Shown: positions 42,745-52,887 of the stretch, piece after piece
How positions within the stretch are numbered: position 1 is the stretch's first letter
Layout of the letters: each line of letters opens with the position of its first letter
Source of the DNA: Prorocentrum cordatum
Taxonomy: Eukaryota > Sar > Dinophyceae > Prorocentrales > Prorocentraceae
DNA length: 64,000 nt
Assembly (NCBI GenBank): GCA_963575745.1
Contig: CAUYUJ010014202.1
Coordinates: forward strand, 336,813-400,812
Direction of reading: 5' to 3'
Position numbers and translations under genes: made by a program
The notes under the pieces: model-generated
Seen by the model: the letters and a program-made list of their open reading frames with translations, nothing else
The model's database searches: none
What the model was told of the DNA's origin: nothing

Positions 42745-44060
42745 ATTGGTGACGCGAAGCGTCTTGGGGGTGTCCTTGGACGTCTGGGGTCTCCTGGGGC
42801 CTCTTGAGGGGCCTCCTTGGGGCCTCCTGGCGGCCTCTTGGGGCGGAAGGCTCGAGCTTGCGGTTCGTGGTCCCCCTCTGGGCCCCTCTTGGGCCCGTCT
42901 TGGGGCCCTCTTGGGCCATCTTGGGCGCCTCTTGGGCCGTCTTGGGGCCCTCTTGGGCTGTCCTGGGGCCCTCTTGGAAGCTTCTTGGGCCGTCTTGGGG
43001 CGGTATTGGGCGCCTCTTGGGCCGTCCTGTAACGTCGGAAAGCCCAAAAGACAACTTTGTGAAAAATGTACGTTTTACGAAGGGAATGGGCCAATTTTTG
43101 CGTCTAGGGGCCCTCTTGGGACGCATGTTGGAGGCTTCTTGGGGCCTCTTGGGGGCGTCCTTGGACGTCTGGTGTCTCCTGGGGCCTCTTGAGGGGCCTC
43201 CTTGGGGCCTGCTGGCGGCCTCTTGGGGCGGAAGGCTCGAGCTTGCGGTTCGTGGTCCCCCTCTGGGCCCCCTCGTGGGCCCGTCTTGGGGCCCTCTTGG
43301 GCCATCTTGGGCGCCTCTTGGGCCGTCTTGGGGCCCTCTTGGGCTGTCCTGGGGCCCTCTGGGAAACTTCTTGGGCCGTCTTGGGGCGGTCTTGGGCGCC
43401 TATTGGGCCGTCCTGTAACGTCGGAAAGCCCAAAAGGCGACTTTGTTGAAAATGTACGTTTTACGAAGGGAATGGGCCAACTTTTGCGTCTAGGGGCCCT
43501 CTTGGGACGCATGTTGGAGGCTTCTTGGGGCCTCTTGGGGGCGTCCTTGAACGTCTGGGGTCTCCTGGGGCCTCTTGAGGGGCCTCCTGGGGGCCTCCTG
43601 GCGGCCTCTTGGGGCGGAAGGCTCGAGCTTGCGGTTCGTGATCCCCCTCTGGGCCCCCTCTTGGGCCCGTCTTGGGGCCCTCTTGGGCCATCTTGGGCGC
43701 CTCTTGGGCCGTCTTGGGGCCCTCTTGGGCTGTCCTGGGGCCCTCTTGGAAGCTTCTTGGGCAGTCTTGGGGCGGTCTTGGGCGCCTCTTGGGCCGTCCT
43801 GTAACGTCGGAAAGCCCAAAAGGCAACTTTGTTGAACATGTACGTTTTACGAAGGGAATGGGCAATTTTTTGCGTCTAGGGGCCCTCTTGGGACGCATGT
43901 TGGAGGCTTCTTGGGGCCTCTTGGGGGCGTCCTTGGACGTCTGGAGGCCATCTTCAGCATCTCGGAGCCCTCTTGGAGGCCTCTTGGAAGTTTCTTGGGC
44001 CGTCTGGGGCGCTTCTTGGGCCGTCTTGTCTGACTGGGGAGGCCTCCGGCAAGCCCCGAC
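42745..44060 (+). repeat. 386-bp higher-order tandem repeat, about 3.4 copies
   Basis: GGGAATGGGC lies at 43081, 43467 and 43853, exactly 386 bases apart. Each unit is GGCCTCTTGGG-type words in a roughly 12-base phase plus a unique island with AACGTCGGAAAGCCCAAAAG and TGTACGTTTTACGAAGGG. Long frames on both strands are by-products. Confidence 0.9.
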
Positions 44061-44500
44061 GAGCCTCCGGGCCCCCCGGGGCGCACATTTGTGGTCGAGG
44101 TCCCGGCCCCGGGCCCCCGGACCCGGTGCGCCGTTATATGTATATATGTACATAGATACACACGCACACATAAAACCTAAGCGCGCGCCAAATCCCCTAA
44201 GATCGATCCCGCACGCGGTGGCTACGGAAAAATCGACGCCTCGGAGGTGCGCAATTCAGGGGGCGTAGACGCAGGTGCATCGATCGGGCAATGGCGCCAA
44301 GAAGGCTCACAAAGCGCACGCTGCGCGCGGTAATCACACGAGTCTTTTGGGGCAAGGTGGTCTAGCGATGTGCTTCTTTCTTCTTCCAAAAACTCGATTC
44401 CCTTCGCAGAGGAATGCCCCCCTCCCCCCTTCCCCTCCCGGAGTTGTTATTTGGGGGGGTCGCGATGCGTCAAGGGGTCCTTTTTCGCTCACGATGGCTG
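44061..44500. other. Spacer, nothing recognised
   Basis: Contains ATATGTATATATGTACAT near 44135; no gene. Confidence 0.4.
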
Positions 44501-45075
44501 CGTTAAGGCCTCCGATGCTCCGAGATGGCCGCTAATGCAACTCGAGCGAAGATGGCTCAAGATAGCTCCCGGCAACCCCCCAAAAGGCCCGACGAAGGCC
44601 ACATAACGTTTCCAAGAGCCCTCGGAACCCCCCATCAGGCCCCCTCCAAAATCCCAAATCATCCCAAAAACGTAAGGAAATCAATAATTGGTTCCATCTC
44701 GCCTTGTCCCGTCCGACGCGACTTTCAGGCCTCGAGGCTGTCCCAAAATGGCCGCGGCAGCCCCAAGCGGGGCCCCCAAAGGCACCGACGCAGCGCCCGC
44801 AGCGCCCGAGAACGGCCCGAGAGCGTCTCAGGAGCGCCCCGAAACGGCGATGCTGATTGCCCCAAGGGGGGGGGAGGCAAATTTTGGACTCCCCCTGCTC
44901 TGATCGACAGCCTCCAAGATGGCCCCAGGAGGCCCGCCAGGGCTCCCAAGGGGCCCTCGAGAGGCCTCCAAAGGAGGCTCCGAGAGGGCTCCAAGAGGAC
45001 CCCGATGCCTTCGAGAGAGCCCCAGGAGAACCCCGAGATGCCCCCAAAAAATCCCAAGAGGGTTCCGGGAGGCGA
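44500..45075 (-). repeat. CCAAGAGGCC-type phased repeat
   Basis: Degenerate CCAAGATGGCC and CCAAGAGG words, as in 21740-22570. Confidence 0.5.
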
Positions 45076-45089
45076 GTCTAAGGGCTTTG

Positions 45090-45240
45090 TCCCCGTCCTC
45101 GTTGTCATCCTTCTTCTTCTCCTCCTCGTCCCCGTCCTCGTCCTTGCCCTCGTCGTCCTCCTATTCCTTATCCTCCTCTTCCTCGTCGTCGTCGTCGTCG
45201 TCGTCGTCGCCTTCCTCCTCCTCCGTTCCTTTTCTCAATC
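45090..45240 (+). repeat. CTC/GTC microsatellite
   Basis: Compound CTC, CGTC and GTC runs. Confidence 0.9.
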
Positions 45241-45334
45241 GATCACACATGTCTGTCGCGCCCCGAAGCCAGTCGAAAGGGCGGGCCGGGCGTTCCGCCT
45301 GAGACTTCCCCGCCATCTATGATCCTGATGCTTA

Positions 45335-45510
45335 AAATTGACAGCAGCTTCGCAAATGGAGGGCGGGTCGTCTTCAAAACGTGGCTCTCGCCTTAGCGCC
45401 GCGCGCGCTTTTCAAACAAGTGCGCGAGCTTCGCGGATGGAGAGCGGACGCTCTTCAAAATGTGGCTCTCGCCTTAGGGACGAGCGCATTCGTTTTGAAC
45501 AGGTGCGAAG
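45335..45510 (+). repeat. Two 84-bp monomers like those at the LINE 5' end
   Basis: GGAGGGCGGGTCGTCTTCAA, CGTGGCTCTCGCCTTAGCGC and a second copy, inverse to the monomers at 34325-34815. No LINE coding region is attached. Confidence 0.6.
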
Positions 45511-45624
45511 ACTTCGCAGACCTGGCCCACTGACACGGAGAGACTTCAAGCAACGACCGCGGCGGCTGCGGCCCCTGCAGCGGATGCGGGCCAGTCGCCT
45601 GACGCGCGCTGGTGAACCGCAGGG

Positions 45625-45658
45625 CGTCGTCGTCGCCGTCGCCGTCGCCGTCGTGATG

Positions 45659-45698
<40 letters not shown>

Positions 45699-45720
45699 AT
45701 ACGTCGTCGTCGTCGAGTTT
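45625..45720 (+). repeat. GTC microsatellite
   Basis: CGTCGC then GTC runs. Confidence 0.95.
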
Positions 45721-46105
45721 GTCGAAGGTGGAGGCTCGTGTTTATGCTCCTGGCCTCCTCCAGCAGGTGCGCCGTGCGGGTCGTGCGCGCGCATGCCCTC
45801 CCACGGATGCTCGCCACCCTGTGCTGCTTCCCCGCCACTGGCTTCCACCCCTCCGCCGAACTCGCGCGCGCGGCCGGAGCTCTTGCCGGCCGGCCGTCGC
45901 GGCGGGTGCCGCGTGAAACCCCCAGCGGTGGCCGACCTCAGCAAGCGACGTGGGCCGGGTGAGACCTCAGGGCTTCTCGCGTGCCGGCGTCGTTTTCAGC
46001 AGCTGTCTCGGCGAGGAGTTCCCCGCTGGATGCTGCTTTTTTTTCTGGCACAGGGGGCCACGATGGGGGCGCGTCGCTCGGCGGGCCGCTTCCCTCCCCC
46101 CTCCC
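45721..46105 (-). other. Possible minus-strand coding DNA, unidentified
   Basis: The minus strand reads AGKQHRVASIRGRACARTTR near 45800 and EKKAASSGELLAETAAENDA near 46010. They look protein-like but lie in different frames and cannot be joined with confidence. Confidence 0.25.
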
Positions 46106-46313
46106 TGAAGGGCAACGATAGGGGGGGGATAAGCACAGGGGGGGGGGAACACCGACCTGGGATCGGCGATACATCGCCGATAGATCGGCGATGGGCCCCA
46201 GATGGCGAATCCCCACGTTCCTGGGCGAGATGGGGCTATCGGCCCTCTATCGGCGATCAATCAGCGATTGGGGGTCGATGCGTCCCCCCTGTGCCTATCC
46301 CCCCCTTATCGCT
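46106..46313. mobile_element. MITE-like element, TCGGCGAT family copy 2
   Basis: 208 bp. Inverted ends GGGCAACGATAGGGGGGGGA / inverse GGGCGCAGCGATAAGGGGGG. Interior ATCGGCGATACATCGCCGAT and GATTGGGGGTCGATGCGT. Read on the minus strand, its lower-coordinate border is followed by TTGCCCTTCAG, a possible splice acceptor. Confidence 0.7.
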
Positions 46314-46610
46314 GCGCCCGACTCCCCTCCTCGGAGGTCCCCCAAAGCGGTCCAGTGTGACCACGACGTCCGGTGAGTCGGAGATGAGTCGATCGGGGTG
46401 ATCGAACGGTTCCAGGGCCCGGGTCGCTCTCCGAAAAAACCTCGAACGCCTGGGGTCTGCTGGGTCCCAGGTCCGTCCAAGAGAAGACCAGGACATCGAC
46501 GTCACCAGACTATCTGGCACACGGCGGTTGCGGGACTCCGTCCTCTCCCTGGGCCCCCGAGATCCGTCGGCTCGAGCTTCTCGAGTCCACGAGCCTTTGG
46601 ATCTCTCCAC
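46257..46610 (-). CDS. Possible exon ending at the TCGGCGAT MITE
   Basis: A 117-codon minus frame; about 100 residues outside the MITE look like genuine protein (SLVTSMSWSSLGRTWDPADP, SRFFRRATRALEPFDHPDRL, ISDSPDVVVTLDRF). No domain is recognised. The frame runs into the element at 46313, so the last residues belong to the MITE; the exon may end there by splicing. Confidence 0.35.
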   Translation of the reverse strand: MERSKGSWTREARADGSRGPRERTESRNRRVPDSLVTSMSWSSLGRTWDPADPRRSRFFRRATRALEPFDHPDRLISDSPDVVVTLDRFGGPPRRGVGRSDKGGIGTGGTHRPPIAD

Positions 46611-46719
46611 CCCATCCCCAGGGATGGCTGCTCCTCCCGACCAGTGATGGTTCGGCCTTGGGGCTCAGAGCCGACCTCTCGACTTGCTCGAGCCTGGAAA
46701 TTCGGGTCCCGTCTGCCTC

Positions 46720-47563
46720 ATCCATGGGGCAGGGGGGAGCGGAAGGGGGGAGGGGCAGCCTGTCAAGGCAGCGGGGAAGGGTTCGTCAACTCGGAATGGG
46801 GCGCGCCAGGGCACGCGACGGTCCGCGCAGTGTCTCTTGGCGGTGAGAGGACACACAGCTTCTGCCTGCTCTCCCATAAGCGGGAAATGTTTGATACGAT
46901 ATCGGCCAGATGAGCTTGGTAACCCTATTCAACTACTCCTCCCCCTCCTCTTCCCTAACATGTACCAACGCAAACTTATAATACACCAGTCGCATATACG
47001 GTGTATAAAAGGGGCGGCGTCTTTTGATCCCCAACTCTCAGCCGAACATGAGATAATGGTAATTCGAACGACCGGCAAATCATACTTAGCAGACATGAGC
47101 TCCACTCCACAAACGTGCGAGCGTGTACTGGGACGGTCAGGGCGCTGCAGAACAGGATGCTCCGTGTGCTCCCCTCCCCTTCTGCCCCTGCCTGCCCCTC
47201 CCCGACTTCTCTTCTTCCCACCCTCACCTCACCTCACCTCACCTCACCTCCCTCCGCTCCTTGCGGCTCTTCCTGTCAATTCTGCTCCTTTCGCCCCACA
47301 GCCCTCTGAATCAGGCCCGCTTCGCAGGTGCTGCACCCCCCCCATACTAGTTGCGAACCTCGGCTTGCTCGGTCCACGACCGACCCCATCCCCTCCTGCT
47401 CCGAACTTCGGGCTGCGGGCCCTTGGGCCCTCTCCCCTCCGCCAGTCCAAGCTCTGGTCGGTGGTGGAGGGGGCGTAAGAAGCCCGGGCGGCACAACAGC
47501 CCAAAGGGGGGGGGGCGGGGCTGAGACTGCCTGGTGATCAGAGTCGATCGTCTTATGCTTGCG
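46720..47563. other. Spacer, nothing recognised
   Basis: Short CTCAC repeat near 47225-47255; no convincing gene. Confidence 0.4.
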
Positions 47564-47695
47564 GCGCGCACAAGGGGGTGGGGGGAGGGGGGAGGGCTTC
47601 TTAGAAGCAGGCTGCTTTTCTTAAAGGCGCCGCCCGCGCCTTCTAAGAAGCAGGGGTGCTTCTAAGAAGCCCTCCCCCCTCCCCCCTCTGCGCGT
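47564..47695. mobile_element. MITE-like element, GCGCGCACAAGGGGG family copy 2
   Basis: 132 bp. GCGCGCACAAGGGGGTGGGG and inverse ACGCGCAGAGGGGGGAGGGG, with AGGGCTTCTTAGAAGCAG on both sides. The inverted ends are nearly perfect over about 40 bases. Confidence 0.75.
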
Positions 47696-47874
47696 GGCTG
47701 ACTTGCACCTCCCCTTCTGCTGCTCTCCCCCCCTCGCGCTCTGAGCCCGCGGGGGCCGGCTGGGAGGAGCTTCGGCAAAGAGCGGGGTCCTCGAGGCTCT
47801 TCAGGGACGCCCGCCTCCTCATCATCCCGTCGAGCGTGCCCTGGCATGGGGGTGGAGGATGATGATGAGGAGGA

Positions 47875-48565
47875 TACTAATAATAATGAGGAATATGAGG
47901 AATATGAGGAGGAGGAGGAGGAGGAGGAGGAGGAGGAGAATAATAAGGAGGAGGAGGAATATGAGGAGGGGAAGGAGGAGGAGGCGGAGGAAGAGGAGGA
48001 GGAAGGGGAAGAGGAGGAGTAGGACGAGGAGAAGGAGGAGGAAAGGAGAGGGAAAGGAGGAGGAAGATGAGCAGGAGGAGGAAGAGGAAGAGGAGACGAA
48101 TGGAGGGAGAGGAAGAGGAAGAGGAGGATGAGGAAGAGAGGAGGAAGGAGGAGGAAGAGGAAGAGAAGCGAGGAGGAGGAGGAGGAGGAGAAGGAGGAGG
48201 AGGACGAGATGAGGAGGAGGAGGAGGGAAGGAGGAGGAGGAGGAGGAGGACGAGGAGGAGGAGGAGGAGGAGGAGAGGAGGAGGAAGAGGGGGGGGGGAA
48301 GGGAGGTGGAGGGGGAGGGGAGAAGGAGGAGGAGGAGGAGGAGAAGGGGGGAGGAGGAGGAGGAGGAGGAGGAGGGAGGAGGAGGAGGAGGAGGAGGAGG
48401 AGGATGAGGAGGAGAGGAGAGGAAGAGGAAGAGGAGGAGGAGAAGGAGGAGGAGGATGAGGAGGAGGAGGAGGACGCGGCGGCGGCGGTGGCGGAGGCAC
48501 AGGCGGAGGGAGAGGGGAGGGGGAGGAGGAGGAGGAGGGGGAGGGGGAGGGAGGCAAGCTATGTG
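47875..48565 (+). repeat. GGA purine tract, about 690 bp
   Basis: Almost pure purine on the plus strand with AAT, GAT and GAC interruptions. The 130-260 codon frames here are artefacts. Confidence 0.95.
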
Positions 48566-48669
48566 CGCTCGCGTCATATCTGACGTCCTACCCCTCCCTC
48601 CCATCCCTTACCATGGCGCTGAATTTCTCTATCCGCGGACGCGTGTCGTAGCGGACCTGTGGCTCCGCG

Positions 48670-49135
48670 CGCGCGTGCGTAGTGGGTGGTGGTGCGTGTG
48701 CGTGCGTGCGTGTGTGCGCGGTTGTGGTTGTGGTTGTGGTGGTGGTGGTGGTGGTGGTGGTGGTGGTGGTGGTGGTGGTAGTGTGTGTGTGTGTGTGTGT
48801 GTGCGTGTGTGCGCGTGTGCTGTGGTGTGACGTGGTGTGGCGTCTTGGTGGTTTGGTGGTGGGCCAGGTGCGTGCGTGCGTGATGGCGGTGGTGGTGGTG
48901 GCGGTGGTGGTGGTGGTGTGTGTGTATGTGCGTGTGTGTGTGCGTGTGTATGTGTGTGCGTGCGTGTGTGTTTGTGTGCGCGCGCGTGTGATGTGGTGTG
49001 ACGCGGTGTAACGTGGTGGTGGTGGGTGGGGTAGTGGGGTGGTGGTGGCGGTGCGCGGTGGTGGTGCGCGTGCGTGCGTGCGTGCGTGCGTTGGTGGGTG
49101 GAAGTGGCGGTGGGCGGGGCGGGGCGCGGTGCAGT
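48670..49135 (+). repeat. GGT/TG compound microsatellite
   Basis: Alternating GGT and TGTG/TGCG blocks over about 460 bases. Confidence 0.95.
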
Positions 49136-49169
49136 GGTGGCGGGCGGATGGGCGCGCGAGAAAGAGGCC

Positions 49170-49345
49170 CGCGCTGGGGCGAGAACGCCATCCTGAACGA
49201 CGGAGGCAAAACACCGATCCGAAAATGAGACCCACGCTGCAGCGGGAGCACGATTCGGAACGAGCGGGGCCCGAAAATGACGCCGGCGCCTCAGCGAGAG
49301 CAGCATTTTGGAAAACAATGCAGGCGAGAACCCAATTCCGGGAAA
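49170..49345 (+). repeat. Degenerate 84-bp monomer relatives
   Basis: GGGGCGAGAACGCCATCCTG, GCAGCGGGAGCACGATTCGG and AGCGAGAGCAGCATTTTGGA resemble the LINE monomers. Confidence 0.4.
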
Positions 49346-49439
49346 ACCTGTGTGTAAAAAAAACAGTACGCGGGGGGGGGCGGCTACTCCCAAGACGTCA
49401 TCAGGGGAAGAGGGAGAGTAGTATTCATATTGAGTAATT

Positions 49440-49760
49440 GTGGAGGAGGAGCAGGAGGAGGAGGAGGAGGAGGAGGAGGAGGAGGCGGAGGCGGAGGCGG
49501 AGGAGGAGGAGGAGGAGGAAGGGGAGGAGGAAGGAAGAGGGAGGAGGAGGAGTTGCTGTTGGAGGAGGAGAGGAAGAGGAGGAGGAAGGAGGAGGAGGAG
49601 GGGAGGGGAGGAGGAGGAGGAGGAGGACGAGGAGGAGGAGGACGACGAATGAAGAGGAGGAGGAAGAAGATGAGGAAGAGGAAGAGGAGGAGGAGGAAGA
49701 GGAGGAGGAGGATTTGTTGTTGGAGGAGGAGGGGAGGAGGAGGAGGAGGAAGAGAGAAGG
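49440..49760 (+). repeat. GGA purine tract
   Basis: GGA, GGC and GAA units, about 320 bases. Confidence 0.95.
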
Positions 49761-49799
49761 GACGGGAGAGGAGGGAAGGGATCTGGGGAGAGTGCACCC

Positions 49800-50300
49800 G
49801 CAAGGGCCTAGGCTCCTCTCTCTACCGTCCTTACACCCTCCACCCCTGCCACCCTTGACCTCGGGCGTGCTCGGGGGCTCCAGACCTTGGGAGGTCCTGA
49901 GGGGGAGGGGTGGAGAGTGAAGGTGCTTCACTCTCCACCCGCACTCAACAAGCCCGCAGCCACTTCGAAGTGGTTCTTGGCAGGAACGGTGGATGCGCGT
50001 GGCGCAGCTGGCTTGTGCGGCGCACACCGCGGGCTTCGCGCACCTGGCTGGCGTGCGTATAGGTCCCCGATGGAGGCCTCTGACCATGCTTAGGCTCGGG
50101 CGGGAGAAGGAGGGAGACGGCGTGTTGCTTGTGGTTAGCGGTTGGCTTGGCCCTTCCCCCGAACCCCCCTCCTGGACGGGAGAGCCGCGACCGATTGGAG
50201 CGTACAACATGGCCTCGGCGAGAAGGCACAATCTATTGATGCTCCATCGGTTCTGGGGCAAGCTGGCTTCCGGGGGGGGAGGGCGAGGCTAATTGCGCCC
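49800..50300. other. GC-rich stretch with competing open frames
   Basis: A plus frame 49993-50292 (GVRIGPRWRPLTMLRLGREK, NMASARRHNLLMLHRFWGKL) and a minus frame over the same bases both look protein-like. No domain; one may be an exon. Confidence 0.25.
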
Positions 50301-50329
50301 CCCCTCCTTTCTTTGATCGAGCTCCTTGA

Positions 50330-50575
50330 AGATAGCCTCAAGATGGCTCCCAAGAATGTCCCAAGAGACGCCCAAGAGGCCTCAAGAGGCCCCCAAGAGG
50401 CCCCCAAGAGGCTCCCAAGAGCTCCCGAGAGACCCCCAAGATGCTCCCCCGATGCACACAAGACGCTCCAAAGGGCCCACGGGACCGCCAAGAGGCCCCC
50501 AAGACACCCCAAGAGGACCCCAAGAAGCTCTCAGGAGACATCCGAAGATGCTCCGAGAGGCATCCAAGAGGCATT
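50330..50575 (-). repeat. CCAAGAGGCCCC-type phased repeat
   Basis: 12-base-phased CCCAAGAGG words, same class as 42745-44060. Confidence 0.7.
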
Positions 50576-50589
50576 TGGCCTTTCTGCTC

Positions 50590-50710
50590 GCCCTCCTTCT
50601 CCTTCTCCTCCTCCTCCTCCTCTTCCTCATCCGTCTATTCCTCCTCCTCCCTCCTCCCTTCTCCCCTCTTCCCCCTCCTCCTCCTCCTCCTCCTCCGATT
50701 TCTCCTCCAC
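50590..50710 (+). repeat. CTC microsatellite
   Basis: CTCCTC runs. Confidence 0.9.
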
Positions 50711-50729
50711 CCTCACCCTCTTGGGGTAT

Positions 50730-50935
50730 CACTGTATCGATCTCACTATCGACATCACAATCGATCTCACTTCCGCTATGGATCTCCCTATCGATCTCAT
50801 TATCGGCGACACCATCGATCTCACTATCGGTCTCACTATCGAAATCACTATCGTTCTCACTATCGATCTCACTACCAATCTCACCATCGATCGCACTATC
50901 GATCTCACTATCGATCTAACTACGGGACACCGCCG
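50730..50935 (-). repeat. 12-bp ATCGATCTCACT tandem repeat
   Basis: About 17 copies of ATCGATCTCACT, the inverse of the 7525-7740 unit. It encodes four-residue repeats in any frame (for example SHYR), so it is not a gene. Confidence 0.85.
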
Positions 50936-51154
50936 GGACAACAACAAGACACCAGCGGAACACCCGCGGGACACCCCCAGCCACCGCCAGACAATCCTGG
51001 TGGGGAGGCCTTTTGGCCCGGCGGCGCCCTAGCCAGAAGGTCCATTCCTCTTGCCCGCCCACGCAGCTTCGCCTCGCCCACACGCACGACACGGACACGA
51101 AACCAAAAGCGATTTTCTGGTGGGGGCTCTCCGTTTCACTGCGATCTCACCCCC

Positions 51155-51463
51155 TCACCTCCGATATATGATGGCGCGCTGATGGCGTCGCCGCGTTGCT
51201 GCGCGAGGAGGAGGACGAAAGACCGCGGTCAGGATCGGTATCGAGGCCCATCTTCTCCCCCTGCTCGCATCCGCCTTCCCGGCCAGACAGGGGATCCAAC
51301 TTGCTCTCTCCACGCCGCGGAACTTGTGGGTATCAGCGTTGTCCTCAAATCCTATCCTATCCACCTTCTCCTCTTCCTCCTGGCCCTCCTCCCCTCTGCC
51401 TCCATCTGTCACCACAGTCGGGTGGCCATTCAAGCGCCGACCGAGAGACCCAACCCAGGTCAC
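51155..51463 (-). CDS. Possible exon downstream of the 51.7 kb frame
   Basis: A 102-codon minus frame with protein-like middle and end (DNADTHKFRGVERASWIPCL, GRRWASIPILTAVFRPPPRA). Unidentified. It lies 230 bases downstream of the next minus frame and might belong to the same gene. Confidence 0.3.
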   Translation of the reverse strand: MTWVGSLGRRLNGHPTVVTDGGRGEEGQEEEEKVDRIGFEDNADTHKFRGVERASWIPCLAGKADASRGRRWASIPILTAVFRPPPRAATRRRHQRAIIYRR

Positions 51464-51693
51464 GAATAGCCACCAGGAGCATGGCCCCAGTTGCTGCCGC
51501 TGCCTCCGCTTCCTCTCCTCCTCCTGACCGTGTCAGGCCTCGCAGTGATCCGTCGGGACAGCCGCGGGAGGGAACCGCCGATTAAAGCTTGGCGGCTCAA
51601 TGATACGGGAGGGGGTCCTGCCGCTGACCCGTGATCTCGTCCTGCCCAACCCCTTCCCCTGTCTGGTGAAATTCCCCCCGAAGCGGCTCGGGG

Positions 51694-52887
51694 TCACGAG
51701 CTCTTTGTGGCCCCTGGATCTGTAGTTACATGCCTTCGATTTGGCGGCATCTCTACTGGCAAAGCGTCTTCTTCAGTTTCGCATTGCCCACCCCCGCCAC
51801 AGTCAAAGCTACTGCTGCTCACATGCTGCGTTTCAACACTGATCGGCACCCTGCCGAAAATAAGGGGCACGAATCCATATTGGGTCAGAGACGTCTCAGA
51901 GTCGACGATCCTGAGGTGCACTGGTTGAACCTCGTACAAGTCGCTTGTCGGGTTTTCCTCTTTGAACTCGCCTAATCTTCTCGCGTCCTCTTTCACTGCT
52001 CTTGCGTGCCCTCCCCGCCGTGATCCCGTTGTCGGGTGGGCCCTGCACGGTTTCCCCCGGGGCCGTAGGCGACCCGAAGGGGCGGAGGAGGAGGAGGAGG
52101 TGGAGGACGGGAAGGGGGAGGATGAGATGGAGGAGGAGATGGAGGAGGAGGAGGAGGAGGAGGAGAAGGAGGAGGAGGAGGAGGAGGAGGGAGGAGGAGG
52201 AGGAGGAGGAGGAGGAGATGGAGGAGAGGAAAAGGAGGGGGAGGAGGAGGAGGAGGGAGGAGGAGAGGAGAGGAGGAGGAGGAGGAGGAGAGGAGGAGGA
52301 GGAGAAGCGAGGAGGAGGAGGAGGGAGGAGGAGGAGGAGGAGGAGGAGGAGGGGAGGAGGAAGGAGGAGGAGGAGAGGAGGGGAGAGGGGAGGGAGGAGA
52401 GGAAGGAGGAGGAAGGAGGATGCGGGAAGGAGGGAGGAGGGAGGAGGAGGAGGAGGAAGAAGAGGAGGAGAAAGGAGAAAGGAGGAGGAGGGAGGAGGAG
52501 GAGGAGAGGAGGAGGAGGGGAGGGGGAGAAGGAAGAGGAGGGAGTGAGGAGGGGGATGCGGGAGGATGGCCGGAGGAGGAGGAGGAGGAGGAAGAGGAGG
52601 AGGAGAAGGGAAGGAGAGGAGGAGGAGAGGAGAAAGGAGGAGGAGGAGGAGGAGGAGGAGGAGGAGGAGGGGTCGCATAAGCCCTTCGGAGAAACCCTCC
52701 ATGCGTACCCTCTGCCTCCCTCCCCCTCCCCCTCCACCCCTCCTCGACCTCTTTGCGTTGGAAAGACGTTGGCTTGCGTCAACCGTCGCCTCTTGATGGC
52801 CGCGATCCGAGAAACATCAACCCGGAGCGCGGCGCTCGACCGACCTCGAAATTGCAGAACCAGTGCCTGCACGATGGGAAACGACAT
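51694..52887 (-). CDS. Unidentified protein, frame crossed by a TCC tract
   Basis: 397 codons. The first about 50 (MSFPIVQALVLQFRGRSSAA, SRIAAIKRRRLTQANVFPTQ) and last about 110 residues (GEFKEENPTSDLYEVQPVHL, TQYGFVPLIFGRVPISVETQ, CETEEDALPVEMPPNRRHVT) look like ordinary protein. The middle about 200 are Ser, Leu and Pro from the TCC microsatellite at 52085-52675. Either the tract is translated as a Ser/Leu-rich linker or, more likely, it lies in an intron and the frame is open by chance. No family recognised. The start is the first ATG of the frame; the stop is TGA or similar at 51694. Confidence 0.45.
   Translation of the reverse strand: MSFPIVQALVLQFRGRSSAALRVDVSRIAAIKRRRLTQANVFPTQRGRGGVEGEGEGGRGYAWRVSPKGLCDPSSSSSSSSSSSFLLSSSSPSLLLLLFLLLLLLRPSSRIPLLTPSSSFSPSPPPPLLLLLPPPPFSFLLLFFLLLLLPPPSFPHPPSSSFLSSLPSPLLSSSSFLLPSSSSSSSSSLLLLLASPPPPLLLLLLLSSPPPSSSSSPSFSSPPSPPPPPPPPPSSSSSSSFSSSSSSSSISSSISSSPFPSSTSSSSSAPSGRLRPRGKPCRAHPTTGSRRGGHARAVKEDARRLGEFKEENPTSDLYEVQPVHLRIVDSETSLTQYGFVPLIFGRVPISVETQHVSSSSFDCGGGGQCETEEDALPVEMPPNRRHVTTDPGATKSS
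52085..52675 (+). repeat. GGA purine tract, about 590 bp
   Basis: Nearly pure GGA/GAA on the plus strand, inside the 51694-52887 minus frame. Confidence 0.95.

Noticed and set aside
43075-43839. 200-254 codon frames over the 386-bp repeat
   Set aside because: 12-base-phased repeat DNA gives open frames on both strands; the island interrupts any sensible protein.
44330-44400. tRNA-like start (GGCAAGGTGGTCTAGCGATG)
   Set aside because: No matching acceptor stem, T-loop GGTTCGA or anticodon arm follows.
45455-45838. Kinesin-like phrase EEARSINTSLHL
   Set aside because: One short match to the kinesin EAxxINxSL motif without P-loop or other motor motifs nearby.
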